From NCBI RefSeq assembly GCF_017349355.1, contig NZ_JAFMPM010000006.1, positions 1,736,001 to 1,800,000 on the forward strand: a stretch of DNA of 64,000 nucleotides, in the 5' to 3' direction. The position numbers and the translations under genes were made by a program. The notes beneath the pieces are model-generated. The model was not told the DNA's origin. It searched no databases and worked only from the letters and a program-made list of their open reading frames with translations. The stretch's first letter is position 1, and the number at the start of each line of letters is the position of its first letter. This DNA is from Thiothrix fructosivorans. Its GTDB lineage: Bacteria > Pseudomonadota > Gammaproteobacteria > Thiotrichales > Thiotrichaceae. Positions 1 to 8,359 of the stretch are shown here, piece by piece.

Positions 1-2
1 TG

Positions 3-536
3 GTGACGGTGCGTAACCCCGTGTATGCGGCGTTGTGCTTGATTCTGAGCTTTTTCACCAGTGCCGCATTGTGGTTGCTGTTGGAGGCGGAATTCCTTGG
101 ACTGGTACTGGTGTTAGTGTACGTTGGGGCGGTGATGGTGCTGTTCCTCTTCGTTATTATGATGCTGGATTTGAACACAGACCCGTTGAAAGAAGGTTTT
201 GCGAAGTACGCGCCGGTCGGTTTCGGGGTTGCTGCGGTGATTGCAGTAGAAATGATCATGGTGTTGCAGAGTGCACCCTTCCAGATTGCTGCGCCGACAG
301 TGCCAGCGCCGGAAAACAATACCGAAGCTTTGGGTATGATCTTGTATACCGACTATGTGTACCCGTTTGAAATCGCTGCGGTGATTTTGGTGGTGGCGAT
401 TATGGCGGCGATTGTGCTGACCTTGCGGCGTCGCCCTGATTCGCGCAAACAAGACATTAGCCAACAGGTGCAGGTGAAACGTGCAGACCGGGTACGTCTG
501 GTGAAGATGAAATCTGAAACGAAGGAGCAAGCATGA
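3..536 (+). CDS. nuoJ: NADH-quinone oxidoreductase subunit J (5' partial)
   Basis: Membrane subunit of proton-pumping complex I. The reading frame is open to the window edge, and the first visible residues ([10 protein letters not shown]) normally lie some 20 residues inside NuoJ, so the GTG at position 3 is an internal codon and the true start is outside the window. Hydrophobic helices include the conserved stretch [20 protein letters not shown], known in NuoJ as the helix whose bulge takes part in coupling. A charged tail follows ([10 protein letters not shown] onward). The stop overlaps the nuoK start by 4 nt (ATGA), so the two genes are translationally coupled. Identification is firm; only the N-terminus is missing. 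Confidence 0.95.
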   Translation: MTVRNPVYAALCLILSFFTSAALWLLLEAEFLGLVLVLVYVGAVMVLFLFVIMMLDLNTDPLKEGFAKYAPVGFGVAAVIAVEMIMVLQSAPFQIAAPTVPAPENNTEALGMILYTDYVYPFEIAAVILVVAIMAAIVLTLRRRPDSRKQDISQQVQVKRADRVRLVKMKSETKEQA

Positions 537-838
537 TCCCTTTGTCGCATTTCCTGATCGTGGCAGCAGTGCTGTTTGCGATCAGCATCGCTGGCATGAT
601 TATCAACCGTAAGAATGTGCTGATTCTATTGATGTGTGTCGAGATGATGTTGCTGGCGGTGAACCTGAACTTCGTGGCGTTTTCCCATTACTTGGGGGAT
701 ATGGCGGGGCAGGTGTTTGTATTCTTTATCCTGACGGTGGCCGCAGCAGAAGCGGCGATTGGTCTCGCGATTTTGGTGGTTTTGTTCCGTAATCGGCGCA
801 CGATCAATGTCGAACAACTTGATGCAATGAGGGGGTAA
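533..838 (+). CDS. nuoK: NADH-quinone oxidoreductase subunit K
   Basis: Small membrane subunit of complex I, 101 aa, the family's usual length, with three transmembrane helices. The two buried glutamates expected for proton translocation are present at about residues 37 ([11 protein letters not shown]) and 73 (AAEAAIGLA). It begins inside the nuoJ stop codon and is followed 3 bp later by nuoL, so it sits in the middle of the tightly packed nuo operon. NuoK is an MrpC homologue; together with NuoJ it links the quinone-binding arm to the antiporter-like subunits L, M and N. Nothing unusual was seen. Confidence 0.97.
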   Translation: MIPLSHFLIVAAVLFAISIAGMIINRKNVLILLMCVEMMLLAVNLNFVAFSHYLGDMAGQVFVFFILTVAAAEAAIGLAILVVLFRNRRTINVEQLDAMRG

Positions 839-841
839 GCG

Positions 842-2869
842 ATGGAAGCGATCTATTTAGCGATTCCGCTTGCGCCGTTGTTCGGGGCGATTGCAGCGGG
901 GCTGTTTGGGAAAAAGATTGGGCGTGCCGGTGCGCATTGGGTCACGATTTTGGGCGTGGCGGTGGCGTTTTTGCTGTCGGTTTATGTTGCTTATGATGTG
1001 ATGGGCAATGGCAATACGTATAACGGCACGGTATATACGTGGGCAATGATTGCGGACATTCGTTTTGAAGTCGGCTTTATGCTCGATAACCTCAGTACTA
1101 TGATGCTGCTGGTGGTGACGTTTGTTTCGTTGATGGTGCATATCTATACCGTTGGCTACATGGCGGAAGATCCTGGTTATCAACGATTCTTCAGCTATAT
1201 TTCCTTGTTTACGTTCTCGATGCTGATGCTGGTTATGAGCAACAACTTTTTGCAGTTGTTCTTTGGCTGGGAAGCGGTGGGTTTGGTCTCGTACTTGTTG
1301 ATTGGTTTCTGGTTTAAAAAGGAAACCGCCATTTTTGCCAATATGAAGGCGTTTTTGGTGAACCGTGTCGGTGACTTTGGATTTTTGCTGGGTATTGCCG
1401 CAATTCTGATGTATTGCGGGACGTTGGATTATGTCCAGACATTTTCTAATATGAATGGCATCTCCGGTGGTGGTATGCCGATTATTTCAGATATTGAGTG
1501 GCATGTTCCCACCGTTATTGCGATTTTATTATTCATTGGGGCAATGGGTAAATCGGCACAAGTACCTTTACATGTTTGGTTGCCAGATTCAATGGAAGGG
1601 CCTACCCCGATTTCAGCACTGATCCATGCTGCGACGATGGTAACAGCAGGCATTTTCATGGTGGCGCGTATGTCACCGATTTTTGAATTGTCTGAAACCG
1701 CCCTGAACTTTATTTTAATCATTGGTGCAACGACCGCGTTCTTTATGGGCTTGATCGGTATTGTGCAGAATGACATTAAGCGTGTCGTGGCGTATTCCAC
1801 GCTGTCGCAGCTCGGCTATATGACGGTGGCATTGGGTGCGTCGGCGTATTCAGCAGGTGTTTTCCATTTGATGACGCACGCATTCTTTAAGGCGTTGCTG
1901 TTCTTGGCGGCGGGTTCAGTCATTATGGCGATGCACCATGAGCAAGACATTCGCAAGATGGGCGGCTTGAAGAAGTACATGCCTATCACGTATTGGACTT
2001 CCTTAATCGGCTCGTTGGCATTGATTGGTTTCCCCGGTTTTTCTGGATTCTTCTCTAAAGATTTAATTATTGAAGCGGTACATGAATCCCATTTGTGGGC
2101 GTCAGGGTATGCGTATACCTTGGTGTTATTGGGTGTGTTTGTGACGGCATTCTACAGTTTCCGCATGTTCTTCTTGGTATTTCACGGGAAGGAACGTTTT
2201 GATTCACACGGTCATGATGATGACGGACACGGTCATGATGCGCATCATGGGCATGGCGGTAAGCCGCACGAGTCGCCGTGGGTGGTGACTGTGCCATTGA
2301 TGATGTTGGCGATTCCATCGGTATTGGCAGGCTACTTGCTTGACCCAATGGTTGTGGGCGATTTCTTCAACAAAGCTATTTTTGTGAACGATGCTGCTCA
2401 CAATGTTGAGCGGAGTTTTGGTACGGTGCTGTTACATACGGGTATTGAGGAAATCAGTGCTGGGTATCATGGCGTAGTGGGCTTCATTTTACACGGTTTG
2501 ATGGCGCCACCGTTTTGGTTGGCGATGTCGGGTTTGGGGCTGGCTTGGTACATTTACCTCAAAGATGATGCGCTGGCGCGTTGGGCGTATGACAAGTTCC
2601 GCTGGTTACATACTTTGTTAGATCAGAAATATTACGTGGATGATTTTAATCAGCGGGTATTTGCCAAAGGTTCTATTGGTATAGGTAACGCGCTGTGGTC
2701 AGTGGGTGAGCGCTTGATGATTGATGGCTTTATTGTGAATGGTACTGCCAAAGCGGTGGGGTGGTTCTCTGGTTTAGCGCGTCAGGTGCAAACCGGATAC
2801 TTATACCATTATGCCTTTTCGATGGTGGCAGGCATCCTGTTGATGCTTACTTGGTTTTTGTTCTTCTAG
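842..2869 (+). CDS. nuoL: NADH-quinone oxidoreductase subunit L
   Basis: Distal antiporter-like proton-pumping subunit of complex I, 675 aa, with many transmembrane helices. Family landmarks include FFGWEAVGLVSYLLIGFW, the conserved helix HVWLPDSMEGPTPISALIHA and GLIGIVQNDIKRVVAYSTLSQ, which carries the central lysine. It is longer than the 613-aa Escherichia coli protein. Part of the extra length is a histidine/aspartate/glycine-rich loop around residues 455-480 (HGHDDDGHGHDAHHGHGG) facing the aqueous phase, which could bind divalent metal but has no known role. The C-terminal part contains the region that forms the long lateral helix in NuoL. It lies between nuoK and nuoM. Confidence 0.97.
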   Translation: MEAIYLAIPLAPLFGAIAAGLFGKKIGRAGAHWVTILGVAVAFLLSVYVAYDVMGNGNTYNGTVYTWAMIADIRFEVGFMLDNLSTMMLLVVTFVSLMVHIYTVGYMAEDPGYQRFFSYISLFTFSMLMLVMSNNFLQLFFGWEAVGLVSYLLIGFWFKKETAIFANMKAFLVNRVGDFGFLLGIAAILMYCGTLDYVQTFSNMNGISGGGMPIISDIEWHVPTVIAILLFIGAMGKSAQVPLHVWLPDSMEGPTPISALIHAATMVTAGIFMVARMSPIFELSETALNFILIIGATTAFFMGLIGIVQNDIKRVVAYSTLSQLGYMTVALGASAYSAGVFHLMTHAFFKALLFLAAGSVIMAMHHEQDIRKMGGLKKYMPITYWTSLIGSLALIGFPGFSGFFSKDLIIEAVHESHLWASGYAYTLVLLGVFVTAFYSFRMFFLVFHGKERFDSHGHDDDGHGHDAHHGHGGKPHESPWVVTVPLMMLAIPSVLAGYLLDPMVVGDFFNKAIFVNDAAHNVERSFGTVLLHTGIEEISAGYHGVVGFILHGLMAPPFWLAMSGLGLAWYIYLKDDALARWAYDKFRWLHTLLDQKYYVDDFNQRVFAKGSIGIGNALWSVGERLMIDGFIVNGTAKAVGWFSGLARQVQTGYLYHYAFSMVAGILLMLTWFLFF

Positions 2870-2890
2870 GCCCGTTGGTTTTAGCTAGGA

Positions 2891-4438
2891 ATGCACATGC
2901 TTGATTTGCCAATACTAAGTTTTTTAATCTGGCTGCCGATTGTCGGTGGGATGGGTGTCCTGATTGTCGGGGATCGTTCGGGCGCGAAGCAATTTGCGTT
3001 AGGGTGTCGCGTTACTGACGTTCTTGATCAGCTTGCCGTTGTATAGCGGCTTTGACTCGACGACGCCTGCCATGCAGTTTGTCGAGTTGATCCCTTGGGT
3101 TGAGGCGTTCAATATCAATTACCATCTGGGGATTGATGGTATTTCGATGCCGTTGATTCTGCTGACACCTTTATTACGGTGATCGTGGTGATTGCGGGGT
3201 GGGAGGTGATTACCTACCGTGTCTCGCAATACATGGCGGCTTTCTTGATCATGGGTGGGATTGTGAATGGCGTGTTTGCAGCATTGGATGCGATGCTGTT
3301 CTACATTTTATTCGAGGCAATGTTGATTCCCTTGTTCTTGATTATCGGTATCTGGGGTGGGGCGCGGCGTGTTTATGCGACCATTAAGTTCTTCCTGTAT
3401 ACCTTCTTCGGCTCAGTCTTCTTGCTGATTAGTTTGATCTACCTGTATCAGCTAGGGGGGAGTTTTGCGGTCGCTGATTTGCACAAATTACCGATTGAGA
3501 AAACTCCACAAATCCTTATTTTCTTATCGTTTTTGCTGGCGTTTGGGGTGAAAGTGCCCATGTGGCCAGTGCATACGTGGTTGCCGGATGCTCACGTGGA
3601 AGCCCCGACAGGCGGTTCGGTGGTGCTGGCGGCGATTACCTTGAAGGTAGGGGGCTATGCTTTCTTGCGGTTTGCCCTACCTATCGTGCCGGATGCTGCT
3701 GCACAATTGGATTGGTTGGTCATTTTGATGTCGCTGACTGCGGTGGTGTATATCGGTTTTGTTGCCTTGGTGCAGCAGGATATGAAAAAGCTGGTGGCTT
3801 ATTCCTCGATTGCGCATATGGGGTTTGTCACCTTGGCATTTTTCATGGTGTACAGTATGGCAACCGCTCTAAAAGACCCAGCGGCAATGGGGAGTGCAGT
3901 ATTAGCACTTCAGGGCGGTATGGTACAGATGGTGTCGCATGGCTTTATTTCTGGTGCGATGTTCTTGTGCATCGGCGTGTTGTATGACCGGATGCACACT
4001 CGCGATATTAATGCTTACGGCGGGGTGGCGAATCGGATGCCAACGTTTGCGGCATTGTATGTCTTGTTTGCAATGGCGAACACGGGTTTGCCGGGGACAT
4101 CAGGATTTGTTGGGGAATTCATGGTTATTTTGGCAAGTTTTAGAGCTAGTCCGTGGATTGCCTTTACGGCAGCAACGACATTGATTGTCGGCGCAGCTTA
4201 TACTCTGTGGTTGGTGAAGCGCGTGCTCTTCGGTGACGTTAAAAATGCGGAAGTGGCGGAGTTGCACGATATTGGGCGGCGTGAGTTTTGGATGCTGTCA
4301 ATCTTGGCAGCGGCAGTGCTCTTGCTCGGCTTATGGCCTCAACCCTTAACGGATGTGATGGAAGTGTCAATTGAAAATCTGTTAGCTCATGCCTTGCAGA
4401 GCAAATTGTGCATCGGCTTTGCGGGAGGGTGCTTGTAA
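2891..4438 (+). CDS. nuoM: NADH-quinone oxidoreductase subunit M, with two compensating frameshifts
   Basis: Antiporter-like proton-pumping subunit of complex I. Translation from ATG 2891 gives MHMLDLPILSFLIWLPIVGG, then leaves the NuoM frame near 3005: one extra base turns ALGVALLTFLISLPLYSG into a run that stops at TAG. In the next frame NuoM sequence continues (VELIPWVEAFNINYHLGIDG), and near 3166 one base is missing; from about 3167 the original frame resumes to the stop at 4438. The rest is intact, including FGVKVPMWPVHTWLPDAHVE and VQQDMKKLVAYSSIAHMGF. Because the two indels cancel and all flanking nuo genes are intact, I favour sequencing or assembly errors over a real pseudogene. Its stop overlaps the nuoN start (TAATG). 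Confidence 0.9.
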
Positions 4439-5874
4439 TGAATATTGCCATTGCGATGCCAGAGATTTTTCTGCTGAGTACCATTTGCTTGATTCTGTTG
4501 ATTGATGTGTTTTTGCGCGAAGACTGTCGGATGGTTTCGTACCTTTTGACTCAAGTAGCGGTGCTGGCAACCGCGTTGCTGGCTTACGGGGCGATGGACG
4601 GTAATAAGACTACAGGTCTGAATGGCATGTATGTCAGTGATGACTTGGCAGGTGTTTTGAAAATCAGCATTTTGCTGCTGACTTTCGGTGTGTTTGTCTA
4701 TGCGCGTAAGTACCTGAAAGATCAAAATATCTGGCAAAGTGAGTTTTTCTTGTTGGCACTGTTTGCTGTATTGGGGATGCTGATCATGGTTTCCGCCAAT
4801 CATTTGCTGGTGGTCTACCTCGGTTTGGAATTGTTGGCATTGTCGATGTATGCCTTGGTGGCGTTTAATCGCGATGATGGACGCTCATCTGAAGCGGCGA
4901 TGAAATATTTTGTGCTCGGCGCGGTGGCCTCAGGCTTATTGCTGTACGGTATTTCTATCCTGTATGGCTTAAGCGGCAAGTTGGAGCTGACCGAAGTATT
5001 GGCTTACGTTAGTGCGCAAAATGTGTTGGAAAATATTCCTTTGTTGTTTGCGCTGGTGTTCATCGTCGCAGGGATCTCCTTCAAATTTGGGGCAGTGCCG
5101 TTTCACATGTGGGTACCGGATGTGTATCAAGGTGCGCCGACTGCCGTGACGATGTTTTTGGGCAGTGTGCCGAAAGTTGCCGCCTTAGCCATGTTGTTGC
5201 GTGTACTCGCAGAATCCATGGGCACAGCACAAGCGGGCTGGGCACAGTTGCTGTTGGTATTCGGGTTATTATCCGTGTTTCTCGGTAATTTTGTGGCGAT
5301 TGCACAACTTAACCTGAAACGCATGTTGGCTTATTCGACGATTGCGCACATGGGGTTTATTTTGTTGGGCGCAATGACTGGTACGACAGACGGGTACAGC
5401 GCAGCACTGTTTTACACCATTACGTATGCGATGATGGCAGCAGGCGGCTTTGCTATCCTGATTTTGTTGGGTAGGGAAGGGTTTGAAGCGGAAACGCTGG
5501 ATGATTTGAAAGGCTTGAATGAGCGTAACCCGTGGTATGCGTTTGTTATGATGGTCTTTTTGTTTTCGATGGCAGGTATTCCACCTACCGTGGGTTTCTA
5601 TGCCAAGTTGTCGATCATTCAAGCGGTCATGCAAGCGGGTTACTTGTGGCCTGCCGTGTTTATGGTGTTGATGTCGGTGATTGGGGCGTATTACTACCTG
5701 CGTGCGATCAAGATGATGTATTTCGATAAACCCGAGCAAGACGCACCCATTAAGGCAGATCTGGATTTTACGGTGTTGATTAGTGTAAATGGCGTGCTCA
5801 TGGTGCTATTGGGATTATTCCCTAGTGCTTTGATGGGTATTTGTTCGGCAGCAATGGTGACTAGTCATTTATGA
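4438..5874 (+). CDS. nuoN: NADH-quinone oxidoreductase subunit N
   Basis: Third antiporter-like subunit of complex I, 478 aa from the ATG at 4438. An upstream in-frame ATG at 4408 would extend the protein into nuoM, and the TAATG overlap supports 4438. Family landmarks: LLVVYLGLELLALSMYALVA, the helix FGAVPFHMWVPDVYQGAPT, and LNLKRMLAYSTIAHMGFILL with the central lysine. It is the last conserved nuo gene here and overlaps the following DUF2818 gene by 4 nt. The sequence is complete, in contrast to nuoM upstream. Confidence 0.97.
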   Translation: MNIAIAMPEIFLLSTICLILLIDVFLREDCRMVSYLLTQVAVLATALLAYGAMDGNKTTGLNGMYVSDDLAGVLKISILLLTFGVFVYARKYLKDQNIWQSEFFLLALFAVLGMLIMVSANHLLVVYLGLELLALSMYALVAFNRDDGRSSEAAMKYFVLGAVASGLLLYGISILYGLSGKLELTEVLAYVSAQNVLENIPLLFALVFIVAGISFKFGAVPFHMWVPDVYQGAPTAVTMFLGSVPKVAALAMLLRVLAESMGTAQAGWAQLLLVFGLLSVFLGNFVAIAQLNLKRMLAYSTIAHMGFILLGAMTGTTDGYSAALFYTITYAMMAAGGFAILILLGREGFEAETLDDLKGLNERNPWYAFVMMVFLFSMAGIPPTVGFYAKLSIIQAVMQAGYLWPAVFMVLMSVIGAYYYLRAIKMMYFDKPEQDAPIKADLDFTVLISVNGVLMVLLGLFPSALMGICSAAMVTSHL

Positions 5875-6161
5875 GTTTATCGGTATTTCAGTGGGGGTTT
5901 ATTGCCCTCGCCCTGCTATTAGCGAACCTGCCATGGTTGAGCCAACGGTGTTTCTTGATCTTGCAATGTGACACGAAGTCGATGTGGTTGCGTTTGCTGG
6001 AATGGTTTGTGTTGTATTTTGTTGTAGGCGGTATCGCGTTGTTATTGGAACAGCGTGCGATGGGATCTATCCATCCACAAGACTGGGAATTCTATGCAGT
6101 GACCTTGGCATTGTTCATGGTATTCGCTTTTCCGGGGTTCATTTACCGTCATGTCCGTTAA
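5871..6161 (+). CDS. DUF2818 family small membrane protein
   Basis: A 96-aa membrane protein with three hydrophobic helices, including WLRLLEWFVLYFVVGGIALL and VTLALFMVFAFPGF. The pattern NLPWLSQR..., LRLLEWFVLYFVVGGIALLLE, WEFYAVTLALFMVFAFPGF matches what I recall of DUF2818 proteins, which are commonly found directly after nuoN in beta- and some gammaproteobacteria. It starts in an ATGA overlap with the nuoN stop, so it is the last gene of the nuo operon. Its function is unknown; location suggests a role in assembly or stability of complex I, but that is inference only. Confidence 0.85.
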   Translation: MSLSVFQWGFIALALLLANLPWLSQRCFLILQCDTKSMWLRLLEWFVLYFVVGGIALLLEQRAMGSIHPQDWEFYAVTLALFMVFAFPGFIYRHVR

Positions 6162-6185
6162 TTTCACGTTTTGTTTCGATAAAGC

Positions 6186-6214
6186 TTGCAAGGCTCAAAC
6201 CTTTGCTTTATAGT
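6186..6214 (+). promoter_or_regulatory. Sigma-70 promoter of the initiator tRNA
   Basis: A -35 box TTGCAA (6186-6191) and a -10 box TATAGT (6209-6214) are separated by exactly 17 bp. The -10 ends 12 nt before the first tRNA base. Match is 4/6 and 5/6 to consensus. Confidence 0.6.
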
Positions 6215-6226
6215 TCGTCCCTCTGA

Positions 6227-6303
6227 TGCGGGGTGGAGCAGTCTGGCAGCTCGTCGGGCTCATAACCCGAAGGTCGCAGGTTCAAATCCTGCCCCCGCTA
6301 CCA
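6227..6303 (+). tRNA. metY: Initiator tRNA-Met (CAT)
   Basis: A 77-nt cloverleaf with the CCA end encoded (6301-6303). The anticodon CAT is at 6261-6263, in the stem-loop TCGGG-CTCATAA-CCCGA. Two initiator hallmarks are visible: three consecutive G:C pairs at the base of the anticodon stem (GGG/CCC), and an unpaired first position. Base 1 is T and base 72 is T, where E. coli has C1-A72, so the mismatch needed for formylation is kept with different bases. The T arm GGTTCAAATCC is canonical. It lies directly upstream of rimP-nusA-infB, as metY does in enteric bacteria. Confidence 0.96.
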
Positions 6304-6311
6304 AATACAAG

Positions 6312-6334
6312 AAGGCCCCTTAAGGGCCTTTTTT
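6312..6334 (+). terminator. Rho-independent terminator after the initiator tRNA
   Basis: Perfect 7-bp stem AAGGCCC (6312-6318) / GGGCCTT (6324-6330), 5-nt loop, followed by a T run. It lies 8 nt after the tRNA CCA end and 35 nt before rimP, so it probably ends or attenuates the tRNA transcript. Confidence 0.8.
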
Positions 6335-6368
6335 ATTATGTGCTACCCAGGAAGGTACTAAAGACGTA

Positions 6369-6845
6369 ATGCAAGAAAGACTTGATACGCTGATCACCAC
6401 CACCGTCACTGGTCTCGGTTATGATTTATGGGGATATGAGTATCGCCCTCAAACAGAAAGCGCGTTACTACGTGTTTTTATCGATTCAGACCAAGGCATT
6501 ACCGTAGACGATTGTGGACGTGTCAGTAATCAGTTGGGTGCATCGCTCGACGTAGACGACCTGATTCCTGTAGCCTATATTCTTGAAGTGTCTTCACCGG
6601 GTATTGACCGGGTATTATTCATTCCTGCGCACTATGCTCTTTATGTGGGCAAACACATTAAAGTGCGCACTCGCCTCCCCGTGGAAAAACGCCGTAACTT
6701 CGTTGGTAAGTTACAAGCGGTTAACGATGCTCACATCGTGATGGAGGTGGAAGGTACTGTATATGAAATTCCCTACGAAATTATTGATCGTGGGCGAGTC
6801 GTTTTGGACATTCGACCTCAGCGCAAGGGCGGTAAACACGCATGA
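6369..6845 (+). CDS. rimP: Ribosome maturation factor RimP
   Basis: 158-aa cytoplasmic protein needed for 30S subunit maturation, of the usual length (about 150 aa). The N-terminal alpha/beta domain contains GYDLWGYEYRP, RVFIDSDQGITVDDC and the signature LEVSSPGIDRVL near residues 77-88; a C-terminal Sm-like barrel follows (GKHIKVRTRLPVEKRRNFVGKL split over two strands). It is the first gene of the rimP-nusA-infB-rbfA-truB operon and overlaps nusA by 4 nt. The ATG at 6369 follows a weak purine-rich stretch (GGAAGG) about 14 nt upstream. Confidence 0.96.
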   Translation: MQERLDTLITTTVTGLGYDLWGYEYRPQTESALLRVFIDSDQGITVDDCGRVSNQLGASLDVDDLIPVAYILEVSSPGIDRVLFIPAHYALYVGKHIKVRTRLPVEKRRNFVGKLQAVNDAHIVMEVEGTVYEIPYEIIDRGRVVLDIRPQRKGGKHA

Positions 6846-8338
6846 ATAAAGAAATTCTCTACGTTGTCGATGCAGTTTCCAATGAAAAAAATGTCAGCAA
6901 GGAATTAATTTTCCAAGCAGTGGAAACCGCATTAGCAATGGCTACCCGTAAGCGTTACGGCATGGGTATGGATGCGCGTGTCTCCGTTAATCGTCAAACC
7001 GGCGATTATGAGACATACCGTCGTTGGAAGGTCGTCGATGATGAAGACCCTGAATTTGAAAGCCCAGAACGTCAAATTCTGGAGAGCTACGCCACTGCGC
7101 GTGGTTTGACTGTGGCGATTGGTGATTACGTCGAGGAGTCCATCCCCTCTGTTGATTTTGGACGGATTGCGGCGCAAACGGCTAAGCAAGTTATCGTTGC
7201 CAAGGTGCGTGAAGCGGAGCGTGAAAAGGTCGTTTCTGCTTACCGCGACCGTGTGGGTCATTTGATCATGGGCGTGGTGAAACGTGCTGACCGCAAAGGT
7301 ATCGTGTTGGATCTCGGTGAAAATGCCGAAGCATTCATCCCCCGTGAAGAAATGGTGCCCGGTGAAATGTTGCACGTCGGTGCACGGGTGCGCGGTTACT
7401 TGAAAGAAATCTATCAAGACATGCGTGGTCCGCAAATCATTGTGAGCCGCTCCGATGTCAACTTCCTCATTGAGTTGATGAAGTTGGAAGTGCCTGAAGT
7501 TAGTCAGGAAATGATTGATATTATGGGTGCTGCCCGTGATGCCGGTTCACGCGCTAAAGTTGCCGTTCGTGCCAACTTGCCTAACATTGATCCGATTGGT
7601 GCTTGCGTGGGGATGCGTGGTTCGCGTATTCAGACCGTAACCAACGAATTGGGCGGCAAAGAGCGTGTTGATATCGTATTATGGAACGAAGACATTGCCA
7701 CTTACGTGATGAACGCGATGGCACCCGCCGAAGTGCTTTCCATCGTTGTTGACGAGGAAAGTAAGAGCATGGACATCGGCGTTGACGGTGAGAAACTCTC
7801 ACAAGCCATCGGTCGTGGCGGTCAGAATGTGCGCCTTGCCAGCGAGTTGACTGGCTGGACACTCAATGTGATGAGCGTTGAAGAAGCTGAAGCTAAAACA
7901 CAGGCAGAACAACAATCCTTAGTCAGTTTGTTCATGGAAAAACTGGATGTGGATGAAGAAGTTGCGGTGATTTTGGTCGAAGAGGGCTTTACCAATTTAG
8001 AAGAAGTCGCTTACGTCCCCATTGAAGAATTCATGGCGATTGAAGGCTTCGACGAAACGATTATTAATGAATTGCGTGACCGCGCCCAAACGGCGTTGCT
8101 GTCTCAAGCGATTTCTCAGGATACCCGCTTGCCAGCGGCAGATCTCCTGCATATGGAGGGCATGGATGATACCTTGGCCTTCAAGTTGGCAACACAAGGC
8201 ATTTGCACGATGGAAGATTTAGCCGAGCAATCTGTGGACGAACTCATGGAATTGGCTGGTATTGATGAGGCTCGTGCAGCCAGTTTGATCATGAAAGCTC
8301 GTGAACCGTGGTTCGCGGACGATAAAGCAGAAGCGTAA
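6842..8338 (+). CDS. nusA: Transcription termination/antitermination protein NusA
   Basis: 498-aa RNA polymerase elongation factor. Domains in order: N-terminal RNAP-binding domain (residues 1-130), S1 domain (about 135-200, LIMGVVKRADRKGIVLDLG), two KH domains (GACVGMRGSRIQTVTNELGG, and AIGRGGQNVRLASELTGW), and two C-terminal acidic repeats (EEVAVILVEEGFTNLEEVAY and DTLAFKLATQGICTMEDLAE) of the kind that bind alpha-CTD and lambda N in E. coli. It starts in an ATGA overlap with rimP, and infB follows 21 bp downstream with the ribosome-binding site GGGAGTAAGG. Length matches gammaproteobacterial NusA (495 aa). Confidence 0.98.
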   Translation: MNKEILYVVDAVSNEKNVSKELIFQAVETALAMATRKRYGMGMDARVSVNRQTGDYETYRRWKVVDDEDPEFESPERQILESYATARGLTVAIGDYVEESIPSVDFGRIAAQTAKQVIVAKVREAEREKVVSAYRDRVGHLIMGVVKRADRKGIVLDLGENAEAFIPREEMVPGEMLHVGARVRGYLKEIYQDMRGPQIIVSRSDVNFLIELMKLEVPEVSQEMIDIMGAARDAGSRAKVAVRANLPNIDPIGACVGMRGSRIQTVTNELGGKERVDIVLWNEDIATYVMNAMAPAEVLSIVVDEESKSMDIGVDGEKLSQAIGRGGQNVRLASELTGWTLNVMSVEEAEAKTQAEQQSLVSLFMEKLDVDEEVAVILVEEGFTNLEEVAYVPIEEFMAIEGFDETIINELRDRAQTALLSQAISQDTRLPAADLLHMEGMDDTLAFKLATQGICTMEDLAEQSVDELMELAGIDEARAASLIMKAREPWFADDKAEA

Positions 8339-8359
8339 TTCTGCGGGAGTAAGGAATAA

